This document shows, in pieces, positions 9,353-17,808 of a DNA stretch of 64,000 nt. The notes beneath the pieces were generated by a model. The model was not told the DNA's origin and searched no databases. It saw nothing but the letters and a program-made list of their open reading frames with translations. The translations under genes and the position numbers were made by a program. Position 1 is the first letter of the stretch. The number at the start of each line of letters is the position of its first letter. The DNA comes from Bifidobacterium thermophilum DSM 20210 (GTDB lineage Bacteria; Actinomycetota; Actinomycetes; Actinomycetales; Bifidobacteriaceae): assembly GCA_000771265.1 (NCBI GenBank), contig JDUB01000001.1, positions 343,755 through 407,754 of the forward strand, read 5' to 3'.

Positions 9353-9652
9353 TCAGGCCAGCACAGCGGCGGCTTCGGCGCCTGTCATGCCGTCTTTGAC
9401 GCCGGCGGCACGGGCCGCTTCGGTCATGCCCTTGATCGGGTTGGCGAGCACGGCCGCGAAATCCGCGCCTCCCACGAGCACGGCGGCATCGCCGAACTTC
9501 TCGGCGGCGGCGAGATTGAGATACCCGCACATGAGATAGCCTTTGCGCCCCTGCACCAGAATCATGTTCGGGTGGCCTTCACCGCCCGGGGCAACGACCA
9601 TCGTGCCCTGCACCGTGGCTCCGTTCGCATCAAGTTGTTCGATGTTCAGCAT
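9353..9652 (-). CDS. DUF1805 (YunC-like) family protein
   Basis: This 99-residue protein has the DUF1805 layout: an N-terminal strand region, GRKGYLMCGYLNLAAAEKFGDAAVLVGGADF in the middle and IKGMTEAARAAGVKDGMTGAEA at the end. The biochemical function of the family is unknown. The ATG has a strong GGAGGAACC ribosome-binding site. It converges on priA with a 53-nt gap and diverges from the HAD hydrolase gene. It has no membrane segment or signal peptide. Confidence 0.75.
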   Translation of the reverse strand: MLNIEQLDANGATVQGTMVVAPGGEGHPNMILVQGRKGYLMCGYLNLAAAEKFGDAAVLVGGADFAAVLANPIKGMTEAARAAGVKDGMTGAEAAAVLA

Positions 9653-9829
9653 GGTTCCTCCATACGTTGTGGCGTCTCAGCCGATGAGACGCGAATTGAT
9701 CATCACAACAGTCTTATCACGAGCATGTCACGCGCCGGCGGCTGTGTCTTGCGGCCGCTGTCCCGGCTATGCTGGAAGCGGATAGGAACCCAATGCGATG
9801 GGCGTGCACAGAACCCGAGTGAGGTGGAT

Positions 9830-10537
9830 ATGAAAGGCTGGCCGGGAGAACCGCAGATGGCGTATGACGAGCTGATGGCGCGGGATGCCGCCGCAGCCGC
9901 AGAAGGGGCGCCAATCACCCAGGTGATTTTCGATTTCGGCAACGTGCTGCTGTATTGGGATCCCGAAGCGGTGATGATTCCACGCTACAGCCAGCGACTT
10001 GTGGACGGGTTCCTTGACAACGACATCTCCTCCTTCTACGACGCGAACGATCTGATGGACGCCGGCGCCTCGCTCGAGGAGGGCGTCGCGTATGTCCGCG
10101 AGCACAAAGGCGAGCCGTGGGCGTCGATGACGCGCTATTACGTGGATAATTTCCGCGATTCGCTGACCGGCGTGGTCACGGGTGCGCGTGTTCTGATCGA
10201 CGACCTCCATGCTGCGGGTATCGGGGTGTGGGGGCTGTCGAACTGGCAGCAGGATTTGTATCACATCGCCGACCGTGATTGTGATCTGCTTGGCATGCTC
10301 GACGGCAAGGTCGTCTCGGGCCAGGTGCGGATGCGCAAGCCGAACCGCGATATCTACGAGTACGCGTTGCACAGTTTCGGCATTCGCGCACGGGACAGCG
10401 TGTTTATTGACGACAAGGCGATGAACATCGTCGGGGCAAATCAGGCGGGGATTCGCGGCATCCGGTTCCGTGATCCGAGGAAGCTTCGCGCCTGCCTGAT
10501 TGCGGCGGGCGTACCAATCCCGCCGGTCCGGGACTGA
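9830..10537 (+). CDS. HAD-superfamily hydrolase, YihX-like
   Basis: This is a likely sugar-phosphate phosphatase of the HAD-IA group. The 235-residue protein has motif I as FDFGNVLLYWD, the Gly-Asn variant seen in YihX-type alpha-D-glucose-1-phosphate phosphatases. Motif II is GLSNWQQD, the motif III lysine is in RMRKPNRDIYEYAL, and motif IV is FIDDKAMNI. The ATG at 9830 follows a GAGGTGG ribosome-binding site. A second ATG at 9857 is possible, since the first 9 residues are not part of the domain. The substrate is inferred from motif I only. The next gene, fmt, follows after 130 nt. Confidence 0.8.
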   Translation: MKGWPGEPQMAYDELMARDAAAAAEGAPITQVIFDFGNVLLYWDPEAVMIPRYSQRLVDGFLDNDISSFYDANDLMDAGASLEEGVAYVREHKGEPWASMTRYYVDNFRDSLTGVVTGARVLIDDLHAAGIGVWGLSNWQQDLYHIADRDCDLLGMLDGKVVSGQVRMRKPNRDIYEYALHSFGIRARDSVFIDDKAMNIVGANQAGIRGIRFRDPRKLRACLIAAGVPIPPVRD

Positions 10538-10669
10538 TTGGCCGAATCCGGCGAACCGTGACGATGCCGGCACTCTGGTAAGGTGCTGTTGCAGTCGTTT
10601 GTTGCCGTCCGGAGCGCCGGTCACTGATGCGCGAGTGGAATACGGCATCGATGTACAGAATCGAGGATT

Positions 10670-11638
10670 ATGCTCAAGGTCTTGTTCGCAGGCACGCCTG
10701 ATGTGGCGGTGCCATCGCTGAAACTGCTGGCTGCTGATACGGAGCATTTCGAAGTGGTGGCGGTGCTCACCCGTCCCGACGCACCGCAGGGCAGGGGACG
10801 CAAATTGACACCGAGCCCGGTCAAGCAGGCCGCATTGGAATTGGGTTTGCCGGTAATCGAATCCGATCCCTCGGAGGAATGCTTCGTCGCCGAACTCGCC
10901 GCCACCGGTGCTGAGGTCGCAGCGGTCGTCGCCTACGGCAAAATCCTCAAACAGCGGGTGCTGGACGCGCTGCCGCTTGGCTGGTACAACCTTCATTTTT
11001 CGCTGCTGCCGCAATGGCGTGGTGCCGCTCCAGTGCAACGCGCGATTTGGGCGGGGGATACAATCACCGGGGCCACGGTGTTCCGCATCACCCGCGGTAT
11101 GGATGAGGGGCCGGTCCTGGCTCAGTCCACGGTTGAGATTGGCGCGCATGAGACCGCAGGGGAGCTGCTCGGGCGTCTGGCCGAAGACGGCTCGCATCTG
11201 CTTGCCGCCTCACTTGAGGCGATGGCTGAAGGCCGTATCAGTCCGGTTGACCAACCGCAGGGGGCCTATGAGGTCGCCGACAAAATCCGCACCGAGGACG
11301 CACATATCCGGTTCGATGTGCCGGTGTTCGCCGCTGACCGGCAGATTCGCGCATGCACCCCGCATCCCGGCGCATGGTGTACGCTCCATGCCGAAGGCGC
11401 AGACGGCGAATCCCAGACTCTGCATGTGCTTGAAGCGGCGCCCGCCGATATGGCCGACCCGAACCTGCCGGGGGCGCTTGAGGCCGGAAAACTCGCGCTG
11501 AGTAAGAAACACGTGTGGATTGGAACGAAAAGCCAGCCTCTGGAGTTGATTCGGGTCAAGGCGCAAGGCAAAAAAGCGATGCGCGCGGCGGATTGGGCAC
11601 GAGGTGCCCGGCTCACCGGAGAGGCCTACTGCGATTAA
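10670..11638 (+). CDS. fmt: Methionyl-tRNA formyltransferase
   Basis: Fmt formylates initiator Met-tRNA using 10-formyl-tetrahydrofolate, preparing it for bacterial translation initiation. The 322-residue protein begins with the Rossmann strand [14 protein letters not shown] and carries the catalytic loop [18 protein letters not shown], where Asn-His-Ser residues bind folate, and [10 protein letters not shown]. The C-terminal tRNA-binding domain ([37 protein letters not shown]) is complete. The start follows a TCGAGGATT site. Synteny with priA agrees with other actinobacteria, although the def gene that often accompanies fmt is not here. Confidence 0.95.
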   Translation: MLKVLFAGTPDVAVPSLKLLAADTEHFEVVAVLTRPDAPQGRGRKLTPSPVKQAALELGLPVIESDPSEECFVAELAATGAEVAAVVAYGKILKQRVLDALPLGWYNLHFSLLPQWRGAAPVQRAIWAGDTITGATVFRITRGMDEGPVLAQSTVEIGAHETAGELLGRLAEDGSHLLAASLEAMAEGRISPVDQPQGAYEVADKIRTEDAHIRFDVPVFAADRQIRACTPHPGAWCTLHAEGADGESQTLHVLEAAPADMADPNLPGALEAGKLALSKKHVWIGTKSQPLELIRVKAQGKKAMRAADWARGARLTGEAYCD

Positions 11639-11665
11639 CTGAACAGGTACGGCGCCTCGCCATGG

Positions 11666-11711
11666 CTGGTTGTGCCGACGCTGATAGCGTATTCAGCGTC
11701 CGCACAACCAG
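11666..11711. terminator. Bidirectional terminator between fmt and serB
   Basis: CTGGTTGTGC-C-GACGCTGA pairs with TCAGCGTC-C-GCACAACCAG: 18 bp interrupted by a single C-C mismatch with an 8-nt loop, between convergent genes. Confidence 0.85.
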
Positions 11712-11717
11712 GCCGGG

Positions 11718-12401
11718 TCAGTCACGCGACAGTAGTCCAAGCACCTGGCGCAGGTCGCGTTCGTTGATTGCGACATCGGCAGCGAGCTGTACTTTCGGCT
11801 TGGCGCAGAACGCCACGCCGAGGCCGGCCGCCTTGATCATCGGTATGTCGTTGGCGCCGTCGCCGACCGCGACCGTCTGGTCAACGGCAATGCCATCGAG
11901 TCGAGCCCACGCCTGCAAAGCATGCAGTTTCGTGGTTTTGCATACGATTTCACCGAGAACTCTGCCGGTCAGCCGGCCGTCAACGACCTCCAGTCGGTTC
12001 GCCAGCGCATGGTCGATATGCGCATCTTGCACCAGACGGTCCACCACCTCGTGAAACCCGCCGCTGACCACGCCGACCGTCCAGCCATGCTGGTGCAGGG
12101 CGTCAATCAAATCAAGCGCGCCATTGGTGAACGTGATCCGGTGATACACCTCGTCGAACACGCTCACCGGCAGTCCGGCAAGCAGCTTGACCCGTTCGCG
12201 CAACGCCTCGCAGAACTCCAGTTCACCGGCCATCGCGCGGGCGGTCACGGCGGCAATCTGCCCGCCGACCCCCGCGGCGACACCCAGCTCGTCGATCACT
12301 TCCTGGTCGATGAGCGTGGAATCCACGTCCATCACCAAGATGCCCGGGCGGGCGAGGGTAGGGGTGGATTCGTTGGAAGCTTGCAAAGGTTCATCGGTCA
12401 T
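11718..12401 (-). CDS. serB: Phosphoserine phosphatase
   Basis: SerB dephosphorylates phosphoserine in the last step of serine synthesis. The 227-residue HAD protein has motif I as VMDVDSTLI, the SerB-specific QEVIDELG, motif II VVSGGF, the lysine in CKTTKLHAL, and motif IV VGDGANDIPMIKAAGLGVAF. The start at 12401 (MTDEPL) has an AAGG ribosome-binding site 5 nt ahead. An in-frame ATG at 12440 would collide with the divergent dedA start and lacks a ribosome-binding site. It has no ACT regulatory domain, unlike mycobacterial SerB2. Confidence 0.92.
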   Translation of the reverse strand: MTDEPLQASNESTPTLARPGILVMDVDSTLIDQEVIDELGVAAGVGGQIAAVTARAMAGELEFCEALRERVKLLAGLPVSVFDEVYHRITFTNGALDLIDALHQHGWTVGVVSGGFHEVVDRLVQDAHIDHALANRLEVVDGRLTGRVLGEIVCKTTKLHALQAWARLDGIAVDQTVAVGDGANDIPMIKAAGLGVAFCAKPKVQLAADVAINERDLRQVLGLLSRD

Positions 12402-12438
12402 GCCTTCGATTGTCTGAAAATACTGGGACAATGCCGAC

Positions 12439-13173
12439 ATGCGTGTTATTGCTCTTGCGACCACTGCCCCCATGTGTGACACATCCGACGGCGGCCTCAT
12501 CGGCACCATTACCACATGGCTGGTGGAACTTATGGAATCCATCGGCGGCATCGGCGTGATGCTTGCCATCGCACTCGAATCAATATTCCCTCCCATTCCT
12601 AGTGAAATCATTCTTCCATTGGCGGGATTCACCGCTTCACGAGGCACCATGTCCCTGCCTGCGGCCATCGTGTGGGCCACCGTCGGCTCGCTTGTCGGCG
12701 CGCTGACCTTATACGGCGTGTCGCGTCTTGTCGGGCTGCACCGTATCCACCGTGCCGCCGACCTCATTCCGGGTGTGAGTCGCGATGACGTCAATCGTGC
12801 CAGCGATTGGTTCAGCCGCTACGGCACATGGTCCGTGCTGATTGGCCGGGTCATTCCGGTGGTGCGTTCGCTGATTTCCATCCCCGCCGGTTTCAACCGA
12901 ATGAATCTGGTACAGTTCAGCGGCTGGACCCTGCTCGGTTCAGCTGTCTGGAACACGGTGCTCGTCACTGCCGGCTACTTGCTGGGAGACAACTGGTGCT
13001 CGATTCTGGGCGTGCTCAACGTATTCGAGGACGTCGTCATCGCCGCGGTTATCGTGGTCGTGCTCGTGTTCATCGTGCTGCGGACGCGTAAGCTGATTGA
13101 GGGCAGGCGTACGCGCGCGGAGGAGACCGACGAGCCTAATCGCGCAACGAGGAACGACCTGCAGGAGCGGTGA
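12439..13173 (+). CDS. DedA-family membrane protein
   Basis: DedA proteins are integral membrane proteins; some act as undecaprenyl-phosphate flippases or in membrane homeostasis. The 244-residue product has several hydrophobic segments and the family signatures ESIFPPIPSEIILPLAGF (residues 48-65) and FSRYGTWSVLIGRVIPVVRSLISIPAGFNRM, containing the conserved Arg and Pro residues. A basic cytoplasmic tail follows the last helix. The first ATG is used, but its ribosome-binding site is weak and ATG 12472 is possible. It overlaps the next gene's alternative GTG start, suggesting coupling into the pupylation operon. Confidence 0.85.
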   Translation: MRVIALATTAPMCDTSDGGLIGTITTWLVELMESIGGIGVMLAIALESIFPPIPSEIILPLAGFTASRGTMSLPAAIVWATVGSLVGALTLYGVSRLVGLHRIHRAADLIPGVSRDDVNRASDWFSRYGTWSVLIGRVIPVVRSLISIPAGFNRMNLVQFSGWTLLGSAVWNTVLVTAGYLLGDNWCSILGVLNVFEDVVIAAVIVVVLVFIVLRTRKLIEGRRTRAEETDEPNRATRNDLQER

Positions 13174-13199
13174 CGGCCACCGCAGGAAGCGAGACGACC

Positions 13200-14873
13200 A
13201 TGAGCGATGACGAGACGAAAACGGCACAGGGGCCCGGTCAGGCGGACTGCCAAACCGATGCGCTTCAAGCGCGGGATCGTGCCCTTGATGAGCTCGCGCA
13301 AGCCAATGATCAGCTGATGGCGAAGAACCATGCGCTGGCGGCCGCGCTCACCCGCGCGAGTCAGGAGCTGACAAAAGCAAAATCCCAACTCGGCCAGTTC
13401 GCTCAGCCGCCGCTGAATTTCGCGACGATGGTCGCGGTTGAATCCTGCGCCACCGATGATCTAGGCGTTCAGCACGCGAGCGCGGAGATCCTTTCCGGTT
13501 CCCGCCGCATGATTGTCCCCGTCTCGACGACCTTGCAGGCATCGCGCCTGAAGCCGGGGGATACGGTACTGCTTAACGAGAATATGGTGATCGTTGGCCG
13601 CAGGGACGCAGACCGTCTCGGTGCCGTGCTGCACGTCAAGCAGGTGTTCGCGGACGGCCGCGTACTGGCCGCCGATGCCGGCGGAGCCTTGCAGGTCGTC
13701 CGTCCGACGGCGGTGTCGCTCGAATCGACGCTGGAACCCGGCGACCGTGTGCTGACTGATGCCGCCCGCCGTTTCGTGCTCGACGTGCTGCCTGCGCAAG
13801 AGGATGCCGATTTGGTGTTGGAAGAGACCCCGGATGTCGCTTTCGACGACATCGGCGGGCTCGACGAGCAGATCGGGCGTATTCGGGACGCTGTACAGCT
13901 GCCGTTCCAGCATCGGGAGCTGTACCGCAGGTATCATCTCAACGCGCCGAAGGGCATTCTCCTATATGGCCCTCCGGGCAACGGCAAGACGATGATTGCC
14001 AAGGCCGTCGCCCATGCGCTCGCCCAAGGGGCGGATGCTGGTTCCGGGGTGTTCCTGTCAGTCAAGGGTCCGGAACTGCTCAACAAATACGTGGGGGAGT
14101 CGGAACGCTTGATTCGCCTGATTTTCCGCCGCGCCAGGGAGCGTGCGGCTGACGGGCGTCCGGTCATCGTATTCATCGACGAGATGGATTCACTGCTTCG
14201 CACGCGCGGTTCCGGCGTGTCCAGTGACGTGGAAACGACGATTGTCCCGCAGTTCCTGGCCGAGCTGGACGGTGTGGAGCGGCTGGACAATGTGATGGTC
14301 ATCGGCGCCTCGAACCGTGTGGACATGATTGATCCGGCGGTGTTGAGGCCAGGGCGGCTCGATGTGAAAATCCGCATCGACCGTCCGCGCGAGTCGCAGG
14401 CTTGCCAGATTGTGCGGCATTATCTGACCGATGATCTGCCGTTGGAACCTGGAGTCGATGTCGATGCGCTGGTCGGGGTGCTGGTGCATGACCTGTTCGC
14501 GCATGGCGAACACCGGCATGTGGCGGATGTGCTTGACGATTCCGGCGTGTGGTCCCCGCTGTATCTGGGCGATGTCGTCTCGGGCGCGATGCTCAAGAAC
14601 ATCGTCGACCGTGCCAAAACCCGGGCTGTCAAGGCGTCGATTGAGACCGGCTCGGACGTCGCGTTGAGTGTCGCGATGCTCGCCGGAGCCGTGGACGGCG
14701 AATTCCAAGAGACCCGTGATGCCGTGCTCGACGCCGATCCGGTGCAATGGTCCCGCATCAACGGCATCGCCGGCGGCCGTGTCGTGCGTATCCGGCCGGC
14801 GGCAGGGTACCGGGCGGGGTATGCGACCGGTTATGATGCCGGTACTGATGAGGTCCGCACAAGCGGCGAGTGA
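13200..14873 (+). CDS. arc: AAA ATPase ARC (Mpa homologue), pupylation pathway
   Basis: ARC/Mpa is a hexameric ring that recognises pupylated proteins and unfolds them. The 557-residue protein has an N-terminal coiled coil (LDELAQANDQLMAKNHALAA region) that binds Pup, OB-fold repeats, and one AAA module with Walker A GPPGNGKTM, Walker B VIVFIDEMDS and the second region of homology NRVDMIDPAVLRPGR. The C-terminus ends DEVRTSGE and lacks the GQYL-type tail by which mycobacterial Mpa docks on the 20S proteasome. The ATG at 13200 has AGGAAG upstream; a GTG at 13170 overlapping the dedA stop is the alternative. Confidence 0.93.
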   Translation: MSDDETKTAQGPGQADCQTDALQARDRALDELAQANDQLMAKNHALAAALTRASQELTKAKSQLGQFAQPPLNFATMVAVESCATDDLGVQHASAEILSGSRRMIVPVSTTLQASRLKPGDTVLLNENMVIVGRRDADRLGAVLHVKQVFADGRVLAADAGGALQVVRPTAVSLESTLEPGDRVLTDAARRFVLDVLPAQEDADLVLEETPDVAFDDIGGLDEQIGRIRDAVQLPFQHRELYRRYHLNAPKGILLYGPPGNGKTMIAKAVAHALAQGADAGSGVFLSVKGPELLNKYVGESERLIRLIFRRARERAADGRPVIVFIDEMDSLLRTRGSGVSSDVETTIVPQFLAELDGVERLDNVMVIGASNRVDMIDPAVLRPGRLDVKIRIDRPRESQACQIVRHYLTDDLPLEPGVDVDALVGVLVHDLFAHGEHRHVADVLDDSGVWSPLYLGDVVSGAMLKNIVDRAKTRAVKASIETGSDVALSVAMLAGAVDGEFQETRDAVLDADPVQWSRINGIAGGRVVRIRPAAGYRAGYATGYDAGTDEVRTSGE

Positions 14874-14913
14874 TGCGTTGTACGTGCCGGAATGCGGCGG
14901 ATAAGGAGGCCGA

Positions 14914-16524
14914 ATGAGCGTTCGCAGAGTGATGGGGACGGAAACCGAATATGCGGTCAGCCGGCCGGGCGATGCGCGCGCGAATCCGGTGCGGCTGAGT
15001 TTCGATGTGGTCGCCGCCGCCGACGACGGCACCCGTGGTGGTATCCGCTGGGATTACCGGCAGGAGGACCCGGTCAATGACGCACGCGGACATCGGTTGG
15101 AGCGTGCAGCCGCCCGTCCCGACATGCTCACGGACGCGCCCCAGCTGCATATCACCAATATCATCGCTCCCAACGGTGGTAGGGTGTACGTCGACCACGC
15201 GCATCCCGAATATTCCGCGCCGGAGACGACCGACCCGTTCGAAGCGATCCGCTACGACCATGCCGGCGACTTGATTATGCATCGTGCGGCGCAGGAGGCG
15301 TCGCGGCGCACCGGCAACCCGGTGGCCTTGTACCGCAATAATGTTGATGGCAAAGGTGCCAGCTGGGGCACGCATGAGAACTACATGATGCTACGTTCCG
15401 TGCCCTTCGACCAGGTTGCGGCGCTCATGACTGCGCATCTGGTCACACGCCAGCTGTATACGGGGTCAGGGCGTGTGGGGCTGGGGGAGCGGTGCGAGCA
15501 TGCGGGCTTCCAGCTCAGCCAGCGCGCCGACTACATCCATACGCGCGTCGGATTGCAAACCACCTTCGATCGCCCGATCGTCAACACGCGCGACGAATCG
15601 CATAGCACGGGAGAGTACCGGCGTCTGCATGTGATTGTCGGGGACGCCAATCGCATGGATGTGCCGCAGGCATTGAAACTCGGCACAACAAGCCTGCTGT
15701 TGTGGCTGCTGGAGGCGGCACCGGAGGTTTCCTACGATGTGGACACGTTGCTCTCGCAAGTGACGTTGGACGATCCGGTCGCAGCGATGCACGAGGTTTC
15801 GCATGACTTGACGCTGGGCATACCGTTGCAGCTGGCCGATGGCGGGACGATGACCGCATGGCAGATTCAGACGCGGCTGCTCACCGCCGTGTTCGAGATT
15901 GCGGCGATGCGCTACGGCACCGACAGCCAAGGCACCCCGATATGGCCGGATGTACAGACACGCAGGATGATCGGATTGTGGCGTCAGGCGCTCGCCGATG
16001 TCGCCGCCGTCAGACATGCGAATGACGACACGCGGTTGACGATGGTTGACGAGGGGTCGCGCCTGGAATGGCTGCTCAAATGGCAGCTACTGGAGCGTAT
16101 GCGCCGCCGGTTGGGCGCCCGACCGGGGCACGAGGCGTCCTGGTCGGACCCAAACATCGCCGCGCTTGACCTGCGTTGGGCGGCCTTGGACCCGAAGATT
16201 TCGCTGTTCGAGGCGGTGAAGGCGCGCACTGAGCGTCTTGATGATCCTGACGCCGATGCGTTAGTCGCTGAGGCCGCCGTGCAGGCGCCGGAGACGACCC
16301 GCGCATGGTTGCGGGCGCATATAGTCGAAGGGTTCACACCTCAAGTCGTGGCGGCATCGTGGTCGCGGTTGACAGTGCGTGAATCGGATGGCTCGTTGTT
16401 CGGCTTCGATATGTCCGATCCGCTGTCGTGGACGCGGGCACGTTGTGAACACGCCGTGCACGATGGCTTGACTCAGGGCAAATCCGCGGCGGATGTGCTT
16501 CGTAACATCATCGCCGACAGGTAA
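14914..16524 (+). CDS. dop: Pup deamidase/depupylase
   Basis: Dop converts the C-terminal Gln of Pup to Glu so that it can be ligated, and also removes Pup from substrates. The 536-residue protein has the carboxylate-amine ligase fold with GTETEYAV at the N-terminus, the catalytic Asp in YVDHAHPEYSAPE, and the nucleotide-site segments NNVDGKGASWGTHENY and QLSQRADY. The extra stretch between residues about 30 and 70 (DDGTRGGIRWDYRQEDP) matches the Dop loop and separates it from PafA. A strong AAGGAGG ribosome-binding site precedes the ATG. The order arc-dop-pup-pafA matches other actinobacteria. Confidence 0.94.
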   Translation: MSVRRVMGTETEYAVSRPGDARANPVRLSFDVVAAADDGTRGGIRWDYRQEDPVNDARGHRLERAAARPDMLTDAPQLHITNIIAPNGGRVYVDHAHPEYSAPETTDPFEAIRYDHAGDLIMHRAAQEASRRTGNPVALYRNNVDGKGASWGTHENYMMLRSVPFDQVAALMTAHLVTRQLYTGSGRVGLGERCEHAGFQLSQRADYIHTRVGLQTTFDRPIVNTRDESHSTGEYRRLHVIVGDANRMDVPQALKLGTTSLLLWLLEAAPEVSYDVDTLLSQVTLDDPVAAMHEVSHDLTLGIPLQLADGGTMTAWQIQTRLLTAVFEIAAMRYGTDSQGTPIWPDVQTRRMIGLWRQALADVAAVRHANDDTRLTMVDEGSRLEWLLKWQLLERMRRRLGARPGHEASWSDPNIAALDLRWAALDPKISLFEAVKARTERLDDPDADALVAEAAVQAPETTRAWLRAHIVEGFTPQVVAASWSRLTVRESDGSLFGFDMSDPLSWTRARCEHAVHDGLTQGKSAADVLRNIIADR

Positions 16525-16629
16525 GATACCCCAAGAAGATATTGTGATATGCGGCGTGGCAACGGCTGCCCGAACGGCGTTGCGCCGCCCCGAGCCGGAC
16601 AGGCCGGCGAACGACAGGTGAGGTGAAAC

Positions 16630-17463
16630 ATGGATCTGCAGCAGCTGGCGCTTGAAGCCGCCCGTGTGGCACAGGATGTGGGCAAGCATGCGTTCCAGGC
16701 GCAGGCAAACCCGTCCAGTATGGTCGAGGTGCACATCCCGGATGTTCCCGGCGAACCTCCGGTGTTGCCAGTCAATGAACGTCTCGTGCCGTTCATCGAG
16801 AACCGCTTGACCTATCTTGACCGGTTCAACGGGTTCTGGCATGACCGTCCGGAGCATTGCCAGCCGGGAGAGCGCTATTGGTGCGTCGGCCGGATTGATG
16901 GGGCCATCAATTTCGTACGCGACATGTCCGAATGGACGGTGACGATTTCCCTGTTCGAAATCGACGAGCATGGGGGAGCGAACCCGATTCTCGGCATCGT
17001 TCACGCCCCGGCGCTCGAGCTTACGTATCTTGCCGCGCAGGGCAAAGGCGCGATTCGCATCTGGCGTACCCCGTTCGGGGACAAGCGGCAGAAGATTATC
17101 CCCACCACGCGTGCCAGCCTGGAAGGCTCCGTCATTAGCTATGGCATGTCCTACGTGCCATCGGAATCGGAACGCGCGCTGCACGTGGTGGCCGCGCTCG
17201 CCGGCAAGCCTGCCGACATCAAGCGGGTCGGCCCGGTATCGCTGGACATGTGTCGGGTGGCTGACGGCACGTATGACGCGTATTTCGAACCGCATCTGCA
17301 CTCTTGGGATATTCCAGCCGTATCTGCAGGCACGGTGGTGGTGCGTGAAGCACAAGGCCAGGTGTCCCGCTGGGACGGCGGGGACATCCGTTGGCGTGAG
17401 GCCAACGACGTCGTGGCTAGCAATGGTCTGCTCATCGACCAGTTGCGACCGTATCTGCGCTGA
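16630..17463 (+). CDS. Inositol-monophosphatase-like protein with degenerate metal site
   Basis: The 277-residue protein has the IMPase fold order: an N-terminal helical region (LQQLALEAARVAQDVGKHA), a motif 1 equivalent, and a motif 2 equivalent HSWDIPAVSAG near residue 224. The canonical metal-binding DPxDGT of motif 1 reads GRIDGA (residues 87-92), so the first Asp is Gly and the Thr is Ala. The usual GEE motif is also not recognisable. Phosphatase activity is therefore doubtful. It lies between dop and pup on the same strand, with an AGGTGAGG ribosome-binding site. It could be a regulatory or scaffold paralogue; that is inference. Confidence 0.75.
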   Translation: MDLQQLALEAARVAQDVGKHAFQAQANPSSMVEVHIPDVPGEPPVLPVNERLVPFIENRLTYLDRFNGFWHDRPEHCQPGERYWCVGRIDGAINFVRDMSEWTVTISLFEIDEHGGANPILGIVHAPALELTYLAAQGKGAIRIWRTPFGDKRQKIIPTTRASLEGSVISYGMSYVPSESERALHVVAALAGKPADIKRVGPVSLDMCRVADGTYDAYFEPHLHSWDIPAVSAGTVVVREAQGQVSRWDGGDIRWREANDVVASNGLLIDQLRPYLR

Positions 17464-17616
17464 TCGCCGAACGGCTTCGAGACTTATTGCGTACGCGTCG
17501 GCACAGCCCTGTATAGGCTGTAAGCCTCGGTGGTTCGGCCATCTGCGGGTATTCGGCTGTCTAGGCGCGGTACGCTGGAATTTGGGACCGAATCGGTCGA
17601 ATGAAAGGAGTGGGTC

Positions 17617-17808
17617 ATGCCACAGGAATTCGCGCAAGGCCGTGCGCGAGGGGAACAACGCGCCGATGATAGCCAACAACCGTTGGAACGTGCGCAAGCT
17701 GAAACCCAAACCGACGCGCTCGACCAGGTGCTTGACGATATAGCCTCCACCTTGGAAACCAACGCGCAGGACTATGTGAACAGCTTCGTACAGCAAGGCG
17801 GCCAGTGA
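17617..17808 (+). CDS. pup: Prokaryotic ubiquitin-like protein Pup
   Basis: Pup is a small disordered tag that PafA attaches to lysines of target proteins. The 63-residue protein is Gln/Glu/Asp-rich, has the conserved LDDIASTLETNAQDYVNSF helix that binds the ATPase, and ends in Gly-Gly-Gln, so Dop deamidation is required. It contains no lysine, so it cannot itself be pupylated into chains. The ATG follows an AAAGGAG ribosome-binding site and the stop overlaps the pafA start (TGATG). No prcB/prcA proteasome genes lie between pup and pafA. Confidence 0.96.
   Translation: MPQEFAQGRARGEQRADDSQQPLERAQAETQTDALDQVLDDIASTLETNAQDYVNSFVQQGGQ

Noticed and set aside
12402..12440. Longer serB start at 12440
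   Set aside because: It lacks a ribosome-binding site and would overlap the divergent dedA start, whereas 12401 has AAGG at good spacing.
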